From positions 62,001-126,000 of the forward strand of contig CAZPHB010000002.1 in assembly GCA_964586595.1 (NCBI GenBank): a stretch of 64,000 nt of DNA, written 5' to 3'. Under the pieces are notes generated by a model that worked only from the letters and a program-made list of their open reading frames with translations, was not told where the DNA came from and ran no database searches. Position numbers and translations under genes: made by a program. Shown here in pieces: positions 43,632 through 51,862 of this stretch. The first letter of the stretch is position 1, and each line of letters begins with the position of its first letter. This DNA comes from REEB481 sp964586595. Lineage in GTDB: Bacteria; Bacteroidota; Bacteroidia; NS11-12g; UBA955.

Positions 43632-44981
43632 TTATTCTCTGTTTTTAAGGATGGTTTTTAATTCTGCCATGTTGATTACGGGCAGGAACTTGGCGAACAG
43701 GAAGAAACAGGTGAAGAACAACCCGAAAGTGCCCAGGAAAATTCCGATTTCTGTCCAAGAAGCCGTGTACATTACCCAAGAAGATGGAAGGTAGTCGCGG
43801 TGCAGGGAGGTTACGATAATCACGAAACGCTCAAACCACATACCTACGTTCACAACAATGGATACCATGAAGATGAACCAAGGAGTGGTACGCGCCCATC
43901 TGAACCAAAACACCTGAGGGGAAACGAGGTTACAGAACATCATGCTCCAATAGGCCCACCAGTAAGGACCGGTTGCCCTGTTGATGAACGCATACTGCTC
44001 ATATTCTACGCCTGAATACCATGCCACAAAGAACTCTGTGATGTAAGCCATACCAACCATGGTACCGGTAAGCATCACCACCTTTGCCATTGCTTCGAGG
44101 TGACCAATGGTGATGTAATTTTCGTAGTTCATCACCTTTCTGGCTACGATCAGCAGGGTTAATACCATACCGAAACCGGAGAAGATCGCACCCGCAACGA
44201 AATACGGTGGGAAAATGGTTGTGTGCCAACCCGGTACCAGTGAAGTAGCAAAGTCTGTTGATACGATGGTATGCACCGAAAGTACCAATGGAGTGCTCAA
44301 GCCGGCCAGAATCAAGGAAACCACTTCATAGCGTGCCCAGGTTCTGGTAGATCCGGTCCAGCCCATGCTGAATACACGGTACCAGAATTTTCCGGTTTTG
44401 GTTTTGATTTTATCGCGGATGGTCGCAATGTCAGGAATCAGGCCAAGGTACCAGAACAACAGTGATACACTGAAATAGGTAGAAATCGCAAATACGTCCC
44501 ACAACAATGGCGACTGGAAGTTTGCCCACAGACTGCCGAAAGAGTTCGGAAGTGGCAATGCCCAATAACCTACCCAAACGCGACCCATGTGAAACACTGG
44601 GAAAATGGCCGCACACATTACCGCAAAAATGGTCATCGCTTCGGCGGAACGGTTGATACTCATCCTCCATTTTTGACGAAACAGGAGCAAAATCGCAGAA
44701 ATCAGGGTTCCGGCGTGACCAATACCTACCCAAAATACGAAGTTGGTAATGTCCCAACCCCACATTACACTTTTGTTGATGTTCCAAACACCGATACCGG
44801 TCCAAACCGTATAGCCGATGGTAAATACCAACAGAAGCAGAAAAATAAACGAAATGACAAATCCTATTCGCCAAGATGTGCTTGGCTTGTTCAGAATTGG
44901 CCTTGAAATGTCCGCCGTAACGTCGGTTGGTGTTTTCCCCCCAACGACCAGTGGTTGCCTGATGATGCTGTCGTGATTCAT
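43632..44981 (-). CDS. actC: Alternative complex III membrane subunit ActC (NrfD/PsrC-like)
   Basis: Polytopic membrane protein of 449 residues of the NrfD/PsrC type, with about ten helices such as IGFVISFIFLLLLVFTIGYT and ALSTPLVLSVHTIVSTDFA-like stretches. It should form a quinol site next to the iron-sulfur subunit. Conserved segments WGWDITNFVFWVGIGHAGTLIS and the His of SVHTIV agree with known ActC proteins. It follows actB by 18 nt, and the whole operon is on one transcript. Confidence 0.94.
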   Translation of the reverse strand: MNHDSIIRQPLVVGGKTPTDVTADISRPILNKPSTSWRIGFVISFIFLLLLVFTIGYTVWTGIGVWNINKSVMWGWDITNFVFWVGIGHAGTLISAILLLFRQKWRMSINRSAEAMTIFAVMCAAIFPVFHMGRVWVGYWALPLPNSFGSLWANFQSPLLWDVFAISTYFSVSLLFWYLGLIPDIATIRDKIKTKTGKFWYRVFSMGWTGSTRTWARYEVVSLILAGLSTPLVLSVHTIVSTDFATSLVPGWHTTIFPPYFVAGAIFSGFGMVLTLLIVARKVMNYENYITIGHLEAMAKVVMLTGTMVGMAYITEFFVAWYSGVEYEQYAFINRATGPYWWAYWSMMFCNLVSPQVFWFRWARTTPWFIFMVSIVVNVGMWFERFVIIVTSLHRDYLPSSWVMYTASWTEIGIFLGTFGLFFTCFFLFAKFLPVINMAELKTILKNRE

Positions 44982-44999
44982 GTACGCTGACTTTCCTGG

Positions 45000-47900
45000 T
45001 TATACTGTTTCGGTGTTTCTGATTTTGGTGAGGTACTTCACGCTGCTTTGTACGTTCAGTTCTTCCAATACATGGAATCCACGCTCATTGCGGTAAAGCT
45101 TAGAAATTTCACTCTGTTCATCATTCAGGTCTCCAAACACAATGGCGTTTGCAGGACATGCACGCTGACAAGCAGTTTTAACCTCGCCATCGTTGACGCT
45201 GCGTTTTTCGCGCTTGGCCTTGAGTTTGCCTTCCTGAATCTTCTGGATGCAGAAGCTGCATTTTTCCATCACACCACGGGTACGAACGGTTACGTCAGGA
45301 TTGATGACCATTTTACCCAATTCGTTGTTGAAGTGATAGTCGAAATTGCTGTTGTTGTTGAAGCGGTACCAGTTAAAGCGACGCACTTTGTACGGACAAT
45401 TGTTTCCGCAATATTTGGTTCCAATACAGCGGTTGTAGGTCATCTGGTTCAAACCTTCCGTGCTGTGCGTGGTTGCAAGTACCGGACACACCGTTTCGCA
45501 AGGTGCCTGTCCACAATGCTGACACATCATGGGCTGGTGTACCACCTTCACGTTTTCGTAGTGCGCGTAAGCAGCACCTTGCTTCGCTGCCAATTCCTTA
45601 TCGAGTGCCGCAATTCCCTTTTCTTTGGTCAGGTATGCGCCTTCGAAATGTTCATTTGTTTTGCCAATAACCGCGCCGTCATTGCTGAATGCATAGTAGC
45701 GGTCAATACGAATCCAGGTCATTTCCCTGCGCAGGATGATTTCTTTTCTGCCTACAATGGGAACGTTGTTTTCAATAGAACAACTAACCACACAAGATCC
45801 GCAACCGGTGCAGGCATTCAGGTCAATAGCCATTGCCCACAAGTGTCCGGTAGCTCCTTTCCTTCTGTATTCAGGAGTTTGCCAAACGGTGTACATGTGC
45901 GGCTTGGGCTCATCATTGCCGGCTTTGGGATTTTTCTTCCAATCGGCATAAGTAGCCTCACGCACGTGATTACGTCCTTCGATGGTATGGTGCGTTTGTG
46001 TTTGCGCCAAAGTGTAAGAGGCGTCGCCTTTGCTCACTTCAACTCCACGAACCACCAAGCTGCGGCTGCTGCTGCTTCCCTGAAAGAAGGGATATGCATT
46101 CACGCCTACACTGTCAATGGCCTTTTCTGTAATTCCGCCAACTTTACCGGCAGCGGTACGTCCATAACCCAACGCCAGGCCAATGGTTCCATTTGCCTGT
46201 CCAGGTTGAATGATTACAGGAACATTGTTCAGGTTCACTCCGGCAGCTTTGATGTTTACCGTGTCACCAAGATTGATGCCCTTGCTCACAGCCAGCGCCT
46301 TGGGCAGGGTAACGTAGTTATCCCAACACACTTTGCTCACTGGATCAGGAAGCTCATGCAGCCAAGGGTTGTTGGCCATGGAACCGTCCCTCAGTCCAAC
46401 CTTCTGATACAAAACCAAATCAACCTGGCCTTCCTTAGATACCGTGCTGTCCAGGTAAGATCCCATGGAACTCAAATCAGTTGCATAGGCTGGAACCAAT
46501 ACCGGCTTTGGCTCAGAAGTGAGTACACCGTCATGGAGGCACTGATTGAAGCGGGTTTGGAAATTTTCAGCACCCAGTTTTTCCTGCCACACAGACTGCA
46601 TGTAGGTATAAAAAGGAGAAGTCTGGAATCGCTGATTCATGATTTGTTTGTCGGCCATAGGATCCTGTTCTGGATTCTGAACGCCAACAGACCATGAAAG
46701 CAGGCTCAACTGTGCCTGACGGGTATTGAACACCGGACTGATTACCGGTTGTGTGAATTGATATTGATTGGCCTTGGGCTCTGCGTCGTTCCAGCTTTCC
46801 AGGAAGTGGTTGTCCGGACATACATAAGCACAAGCTGATGCTGTTTCGTCTTTAGAAGAGGCAAACGATACAGAAAGTTTCAACTTGCCAATGGCTTCTT
46901 TAAACGCTTTTCCCTGATGGTGGCTGTACACCGGATTTACGTTGTAGAAAATCACGCCACCCACTTTGCCTGCATTGATGTCAGCCAACAGGGCATCCAT
47001 ATCGCGATCCACAGCCTTGAACTGATTGCTGTGATTGTCCAAATCGATGGTTTGGCCATAGTTGCCCAGCATCATGTTGATGCCATTGACAATCATTTGC
47101 AGTTTGGGGTCATTTGAACCGCTTACCACCAGGCTCTTACCTGCATTCTTAAGCAGCAAATCAGCAGTTTGTGCCAGGCTGTTGCCCGCCAGTTCGCCAC
47201 TGGTAGCCACCTGAATCTGTCTGCCACCTTTTGCCTGTGCGATCTTATTGTACAATGCAGCCAGGTAAATGCCTTCATTTCCGGCTTTCATTGGGAAACG
47301 TTCATCGGCATTGGTGCCGGTGAGGCTCAAATTGCTTTCAAATTGTATGTGCTTGCTCATTTCCTTGCCTTGGGCAGGAACGCGGTTACGCACATATGCT
47401 TTGGTAAATTCTACTGGAGAAATCCAGGTGCCGAGGAAGTCAGCACCGAAACTTACAATCACCTGGGCCTTATCGAAATAATAGCTTGGAATAAGTTTCT
47501 TGCCGAAATCCGTTTCGTTGGCTTCAAGAATGCCGCTGTAGGAAACTGCATCCCACATGATGTGGCGTGCAGTGGAGAATTTGCTTGAGAAATCAGCGAT
47601 GGCTTTCAGGGTAGAAGGACTGTGCAAGCTTCCGCTTACAATGGCGATTCCGGAACCTGCCGCTGCTAATTCGTTCAGTGATTTGCTGATTTCTGCGTCA
47701 ACAGTGGTCCAGTCGCTGTCGCTTCCCTTCTTCAAAGGATTTGCCAGGCGCTCGTTGTCATACAGAGACAAAATGCTGGCCTGTCCAACGGCACAAAGGC
47801 CTCCTTTGGCTTCAGCGCTGCGGTCATTACCGTTGCTGATCAGGGAGCGACCGTTGCCGTCCAGCTTGATCGGACGACCTTCTCTGGCCTTTACTTCAAC

Positions 47901-48218
47901 TCCACAAGCAGTAGAACATCCGCCGCAGGTTGAAGAATAATATAAAGCAACACCCGGAGTAATCTCTTCAGGTTTTACCAAATAAGGAACAGCATTTCTG
48001 ATGGGTGCCTTGAAACAGGAAGCGAGCGTTACGGCCGTAACGCTGAATCCAAAGTATTTCAGAAAGTCGCGACGGCTGGAGTTCAACTCGAAGTTACTCT
48101 CTTCCAAAACTTCCTGTAAAGGAAGGTCCTCGGCAAATTCATTTTTTTGTGCGGTTGTAAACGCCTGATCGCGCAACAACTCTTCTTCACCCTTCCAGTA
48201 TTTTACTGATGGAGCCAT
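45000..48218 (-). CDS. actB: Alternative complex III iron-sulfur subunit ActB
   Basis: A 1,072-residue fusion of a molybdopterin-oxidoreductase-like domain, which in ActB binds no Mo cofactor, with a C-terminal ferredoxin-like domain. It carries an internal twin-arginine motif (SSRRDFLKYFGF, about 47-58) followed by LASC, the variant exported Tat signal usual for ActB in this phylum. N-terminal cysteines lie in STCGGCSTACGVEV. The C-terminal clusters are CTGCGSCVVSC, CQHCGQAPCETVC, CIGTKYCGNNCPY and CSFC..CQRAC, sufficient for several [4Fe-4S]/[3Fe-4S] centres. It links ActC/F quinol oxidation to the heme subunits. Confidence 0.95.
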   Translation of the reverse strand: MAPSVKYWKGEEELLRDQAFTTAQKNEFAEDLPLQEVLEESNFELNSSRRDFLKYFGFSVTAVTLASCFKAPIRNAVPYLVKPEEITPGVALYYSSTCGGCSTACGVEVKAREGRPIKLDGNGRSLISNGNDRSAEAKGGLCAVGQASILSLYDNERLANPLKKGSDSDWTTVDAEISKSLNELAAAGSGIAIVSGSLHSPSTLKAIADFSSKFSTARHIMWDAVSYSGILEANETDFGKKLIPSYYFDKAQVIVSFGADFLGTWISPVEFTKAYVRNRVPAQGKEMSKHIQFESNLSLTGTNADERFPMKAGNEGIYLAALYNKIAQAKGGRQIQVATSGELAGNSLAQTADLLLKNAGKSLVVSGSNDPKLQMIVNGINMMLGNYGQTIDLDNHSNQFKAVDRDMDALLADINAGKVGGVIFYNVNPVYSHHQGKAFKEAIGKLKLSVSFASSKDETASACAYVCPDNHFLESWNDAEPKANQYQFTQPVISPVFNTRQAQLSLLSWSVGVQNPEQDPMADKQIMNQRFQTSPFYTYMQSVWQEKLGAENFQTRFNQCLHDGVLTSEPKPVLVPAYATDLSSMGSYLDSTVSKEGQVDLVLYQKVGLRDGSMANNPWLHELPDPVSKVCWDNYVTLPKALAVSKGINLGDTVNIKAAGVNLNNVPVIIQPGQANGTIGLALGYGRTAAGKVGGITEKAIDSVGVNAYPFFQGSSSSRSLVVRGVEVSKGDASYTLAQTQTHHTIEGRNHVREATYADWKKNPKAGNDEPKPHMYTVWQTPEYRRKGATGHLWAMAIDLNACTGCGSCVVSCSIENNVPIVGRKEIILRREMTWIRIDRYYAFSNDGAVIGKTNEHFEGAYLTKEKGIAALDKELAAKQGAAYAHYENVKVVHQPMMCQHCGQAPCETVCPVLATTHSTEGLNQMTYNRCIGTKYCGNNCPYKVRRFNWYRFNNNSNFDYHFNNELGKMVINPDVTVRTRGVMEKCSFCIQKIQEGKLKAKREKRSVNDGEVKTACQRACPANAIVFGDLNDEQSEISKLYRNERGFHVLEELNVQSSVKYLTKIRNTETV

Positions 48219-48249
48219 GTATGTTAAGGTTTTTTCGGGTTATTAATGA

Positions 48250-49566
48250 TTAATAATGACATTTCGAACATTCCAGACCACCGTTCATTCCGGCAGTTAC
48301 CACAACACGTCCGTTTTTGTCTTTGTACTTACTCTTGTCGCCATTCTTGGCAATATCCGCTTTCACTTTTTCGTGCAGCTTCTCGTAATAGTCGTTTTGC
48401 GCAACCTGAATGCCTGTTTCACGGTGACAATTGATACACCATCCCATGGTAAGTTGAGACCATTGCTGCACCTTCTCCATCTTCTGAACGGGACCATGAC
48501 AGGTTTGACAAGTAAGTCCTGCAACATTTACGTGCTGTGAATGATTGAAATACGCATGGTCGGGCAAATTGTGGATCCTCACCCAACGCACAGGTCGCGG
48601 ATTCTTTCCGTAAGCCTCATTGGCGGGCTTTTCGGGATCGTAATCCAATGCTGCGTAGATCTTCTTGATTTCCGGTGAAATCTCACCGTCATACTTATCG
48701 CGTGCCTGAACCGATTTGTGGCAGTTCATACAGGTGTTGAGCGCTGGAATACTTGCACTCTTGCTTTTATCGGCTGTGCTGTGACAGTATTTGCAATCAA
48801 TGGCGTATTCGTCCGCGTGGATTTTGTGCGAAAAGTTGATTGGTTGATCAGGGGCATATCCTTTCTGGACACCAACTTCAGTGAGGCCGTACTCGTAGAA
48901 CTGCACGAAGCCCAGGATTCCAAAAATGGAAAGGGCGAACATGGTCAACACCACAGGATTCATCCTTGCCAAGGGTCCGGGAAGGAGTCGTTGAATGAAA
49001 TTTCCTTTAGGCGTTTCATCCGTTACTTCACCCTGACCAGCTGCTGCTAATCGATCTAGATCGCGCTTCACTCTTGCCAAAAGGAGGAATACCACCAAGA
49101 ACAGTCCAATAAGCGCAAGCAGCACATACAGCGTACTGTCCGGAGTTTCGTCCTTCTTGTCAACGCCGCCGGGAGCTACTACGGCTTTTTTGGGCGCTTT
49201 GGCTGATTCTTCCTTGATGTACCCGAGGATGTCCTTGATGTCGGCATCCGCAAGACTTCCAAAAGCAGGCATGATGGCACCGCCATTGTCGTTGAAGACC
49301 TGAATGGCCTGTACATCCCCCGATTTCCGGAGTGCTTCGTTGTTTTTGATCCATTTCAACAGCCATTCCTCGCTTCTTCGGTTGTGCACGTCTTTCAGCG
49401 CAGGGCCTGCGCCTCTGTTCTGAATACCGTGACATGAAGCGCAATTGGCGTCAAAAATCTCTTTACCTTTCTTGGCGTCCTGGGCATTCAACGACGGAAA
49501 TGCCGCAATCAGGGCCACAAAACCCGCCAGGCGGAATTTTGATTGGAGCTGGTGTAAAACCCTCAT
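48250..49566 (-). CDS. actA: Alternative complex III multiheme cytochrome ActA with extra heme domain
   Basis: Exported cytochrome with six CxxCH heme sites: one in an N-terminal cytochrome c domain (CASCH, about 40), then a transmembrane helix (about 144-165, LYVLLALIGLFLVVFLLLA), another hydrophobic helix (about 205-222), and a C-terminal pentaheme module (CKYCH, CMNCH, CQTCH, CINCH, CSKCH). The canonical ActA is pentaheme, so the front monoheme domain is an added module also seen in other Bacteroidota. First gene of the operon, 31 nt before actB, with a promoter-like -7 box about 42 nt upstream. Confidence 0.94.
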   Translation of the reverse strand: MRVLHQLQSKFRLAGFVALIAAFPSLNAQDAKKGKEIFDANCASCHGIQNRGAGPALKDVHNRRSEEWLLKWIKNNEALRKSGDVQAIQVFNDNGGAIMPAFGSLADADIKDILGYIKEESAKAPKKAVVAPGGVDKKDETPDSTLYVLLALIGLFLVVFLLLARVKRDLDRLAAAGQGEVTDETPKGNFIQRLLPGPLARMNPVVLTMFALSIFGILGFVQFYEYGLTEVGVQKGYAPDQPINFSHKIHADEYAIDCKYCHSTADKSKSASIPALNTCMNCHKSVQARDKYDGEISPEIKKIYAALDYDPEKPANEAYGKNPRPVRWVRIHNLPDHAYFNHSQHVNVAGLTCQTCHGPVQKMEKVQQWSQLTMGWCINCHRETGIQVAQNDYYEKLHEKVKADIAKNGDKSKYKDKNGRVVVTAGMNGGLECSKCHY

Positions 49567-49607
49567 AAGTCCTTTAAAAACGTTCTTTTCAGACCTTTTT
49601 CAGGGTG

Positions 49608-49615
49608 CAAATATA
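49608..49615 (-). promoter_or_regulatory. -7 element (TATATTTG) of the act operon
   Basis: A perfect TAnnTTTG match on the minus strand, about 42 nt before the actA start. A TTTC at 49637-49640, 21 bp upstream, may stand in for the -33 TTTG box. Confidence 0.55.
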
Positions 49616-49694
49616 TACGGGTGGTGAAGCCTCGGGAAAGAAATTCTTAACACTGGAGGGAATTTGGAATCTGTCTAAAGAGAATTTGTAATCC

Positions 49695-49707
49695 CTTGAT
49701 TATCAAG
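49695..49707. promoter_or_regulatory. 13-bp palindrome CTTGATTATCAAG
   Basis: Six-base arms CTTGAT and ATCAAG around one T. It resembles FNR half-sites (TTGAT/ATCAA), but the spacing is 1 rather than 4 bp, so a standard FNR/CRP operator is not supported. It lies about 80 bp upstream of the act -7 element, a plausible operator position. Confidence 0.35.
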
Positions 49708-49743
49708 TTTTTACAAAAATAACAGTAGAACATTTACGGAACT

Positions 49744-49766
49744 ATTCCACCATACCGGAGTGGAAT
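49744..49766. promoter_or_regulatory. 23-bp inverted repeat (ATTCCAC - 9 bp - GTGGAAT)
   Basis: Seven-base perfect arms (49744-49750 and 49760-49766) with a 9-bp spacer, about 102 bp before ruvB. No T tract follows, so a protein-binding site is more likely than a terminator. Confidence 0.4.
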
Positions 49767-49868
49767 GTCCATTTTGCGTCAAGGCTTAAGGGAAACAATT
49801 TCAGGAAGTACGTAATCATGTTCCTTCCCTCCTACACTCCTTTAATTGCGTAATTTGCACCATCAATC

Positions 49869-50897
49869 ATGAATCCCAATCTGGATCCGAACAACGAACG
49901 GATGAATCAAAAGGATAAAGAACTGGAGCGTGTCCTCCGCCCGGACCGATTTGAGGAATTCCAAGGCCAGGAACAGGTGCTGGAAAACCTCAATGTTTTT
50001 GTACAGGCTGCCAAACTGCGTGGAGAAGCGTTGGATCATGTGCTTTTACACGGGCCTCCCGGCTTGGGTAAAACCACCCTGAGCCAGATTGTGGCGAATG
50101 AATTGGGGGCCAACCTAAAAATTACCAGCGGTCCTGTGCTGGAAAAGCCGGGCGATCTGGCAGGGCTGCTCACCAACCTTGAAACCGGAGACGTTTTGTT
50201 CATCGATGAAATTCATCGATTAAGTCCTGTGGTTGAAGAATACCTTTATTCAGCCATGGAGGATTACAAAATTGACATCATGATTGACACCGGCCCAAGT
50301 GCCCGCAGTGTTCAATTAACCCTCAATCCGTTTACACTGGTTGGCGCCACCACCCGTTCCGGCTTGTTAACGGCGCCACTCAGGGCAAGATTTGGAATCA
50401 CCTTCAGGCTGGAATACTACAAAGCCGCAACGCTTGCAGGAATCCTGAAACGCTCTTCTGGAATACTCCAAACCCCACTGGATGAAGACGCTGCCATGGA
50501 AATTGCCAGACGCAGCAGAGGAACTCCGCGTATTGCCAATGCACTGTTGCGCCGTACCCGCGACTTCGCGCAAATACGGGGGAATGGGATAATTTCGATG
50601 GATATTGCGCGCTTTGCGTTGCAGGCACTGCATGTTGATGCCCATGGGCTGGATGAAATGGACAACAGGATACTCTTAACCATCATCGACAAATTCAAAG
50701 GCGGTCCGGTGGGTATAAACACCTTGGCCACCGCCGTTGGTGAAGAATCCGGAACCATCGAAGAAGTGTACGAGCCATTCCTGATTCAGGAAGGCTTTTT
50801 GATGCGCACGCCCCGTGGTCGTGAAGTTACAGAGCAGGCATACCGACACCTAGGACGGATGCGACTGCCCGGAACGCCCAACCTGTTTGAACAGTGA
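49869..50897 (+). CDS. ruvB: Holliday junction DNA helicase RuvB
   Basis: AAA+ motor driving branch migration with RuvA. Walker A HGPPGLGKTTLS (about 62-73), Walker B LFIDEIHR, sensor 1 GATTRSGLLTAPLRARFG and a C-terminal winged-helix with the LIQEGFLMRTPRGREVT segment are all present. The 342 residues match the family. The ATG at 49869 is followed by NPNLDPNNERMN, an acceptable extension before the conserved LRPDRFEEFQGQ. It runs into queG with a 1-nt overlap. Confidence 0.97.
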   Translation: MNPNLDPNNERMNQKDKELERVLRPDRFEEFQGQEQVLENLNVFVQAAKLRGEALDHVLLHGPPGLGKTTLSQIVANELGANLKITSGPVLEKPGDLAGLLTNLETGDVLFIDEIHRLSPVVEEYLYSAMEDYKIDIMIDTGPSARSVQLTLNPFTLVGATTRSGLLTAPLRARFGITFRLEYYKAATLAGILKRSSGILQTPLDEDAAMEIARRSRGTPRIANALLRRTRDFAQIRGNGIISMDIARFALQALHVDAHGLDEMDNRILLTIIDKFKGGPVGINTLATAVGEESGTIEEVYEPFLIQEGFLMRTPRGREVTEQAYRHLGRMRLPGTPNLFEQ

Positions 50898-51853
50898 TGA
50901 TCGATGCCACGGAACGAAGTGCAGCCGTAAAACGTTGGGCTGATGATTTGGGCTTCATGTTCTGCGGTATTTCAAAAGCGCGAAAACTGGATGAGGAAGC
51001 CGATCATCTGGAACAATGGATCAAACAAGGATTTCAGGGCCGCATGCAGTACCTCGAAAAAAATGCAGATGTGCGCCTGGATCCAAGACTTCTGGTTCCC
51101 GGTGCACAAAGCGTGATTAGTTTGGCCTTTAACTATTTCCCCAGCCGAACACAAAATCCGGAAGCGCCGAAAATTGCCCGCTATGCTTACGGCAAAGATT
51201 ACCATAAGGTACTGAAAAAAAAGTTGATTACGCTGTTCCGAACCATGCAACAGGAATTTGGTGCTGTTCAGGGAAGGGTATTTGTGGACAGTGCGCCCAT
51301 CATGGAGCGGAAATGGGCAGAATTATCCGGAATAGGCTGGATCGGAAAAAATGGCTTGCTGATTAACAGACAGGCCGGTTCTTACTTTTTTCTGGCAGAA
51401 ATAGTTACCGATTTGGTGCTTGCTGCAGATGGCCCCATCAAAGATTATTGCGGCACCTGTACCGCCTGCATCGACGCTTGTCCCACGCAAGCCATTCTGG
51501 ATCACAAAACGCTGGACGCATCCAGATGCATCAGTTATCTGACCATTGAATTAAAAGATGCCATCCCCAACGGTTTTCGGGGAAGCATGGATAACTGGAT
51601 GTTCGGTTGCGACATTTGTCAGGAAGTTTGTCCCTGGAATAAGTTCAGCAAACCGCATTCAACGCCCGAGTTCGAGCCGAAGGATGCACTGATGGAATTG
51701 TCCTCCGGTCAATGGGAAGAACTGACCGAATCGGTGTTCCATTCCCTGTTCGAAGGTTCAGCCGTAAAAAGAACCGGGTATGAAGGCCTGCGCAGGAACA
51801 TCAGATTTCTGAAAACTGATGAACCTGGCGCTGCAGATCCCATGCAGGACTAA
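50897..51853 (+). CDS. queG: Epoxyqueuosine reductase
   Basis: Cobalamin-dependent iron-sulfur enzyme that reduces epoxyqueuosine to queuosine in tRNA. The two [4Fe-4S] motifs are CGTCTACIDACP and CDICQEVCPW with the intervening CISY cysteine; the catalytic Asp is in RVFVDSAPIMERKWA, followed by GIGWIGKNGLLI. The length of 318 residues is the short form without HEAT repeats. ATG 50897 overlaps the ruvB stop by one base (TGATG); a GTG at 50894 is an alternative. The downstream step enzyme GluQ is encoded at 13.3 kb. Confidence 0.94.
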   Translation: MIDATERSAAVKRWADDLGFMFCGISKARKLDEEADHLEQWIKQGFQGRMQYLEKNADVRLDPRLLVPGAQSVISLAFNYFPSRTQNPEAPKIARYAYGKDYHKVLKKKLITLFRTMQQEFGAVQGRVFVDSAPIMERKWAELSGIGWIGKNGLLINRQAGSYFFLAEIVTDLVLAADGPIKDYCGTCTACIDACPTQAILDHKTLDASRCISYLTIELKDAIPNGFRGSMDNWMFGCDICQEVCPWNKFSKPHSTPEFEPKDALMELSSGQWEELTESVFHSLFEGSAVKRTGYEGLRRNIRFLKTDEPGAADPMQD

Positions 51854-51862
51854 ACATTCGAG

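Larger units (their letters stand above)
49567..49868. other. Divergent control region between actA and ruvB (302 bp, no gene)
   Basis: This non-coding stretch holds the actA -7 element (49608-49615), a 13-bp dyad (49695-49707), a 23-bp dyad (49744-49766) and a TAATTTG element (49851-49857) 11 nt before the ruvB ATG. I found no small ORF or RNA gene in it. Confidence 0.7.

Noticed and set aside
45048..46697. 549-codon open frame on the plus strand opposite actB
   Set aside because: It is antisense to a gene with clear iron-sulfur motifs, has no recognisable domain, and its composition fits the complement of actB.
49695..49707. FNR/CRP operator in front of the act operon
   Set aside because: The TTGAT and ATCAA half-sites are only 1 bp apart, where the consensus needs 4; kept only as an unassigned palindrome.
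49695..49712. Terminator formed by CTTGATTATCAAG plus five T
   Set aside because: The loop would be a single base and the stem is AT-rich; a DNA palindrome is more likely.
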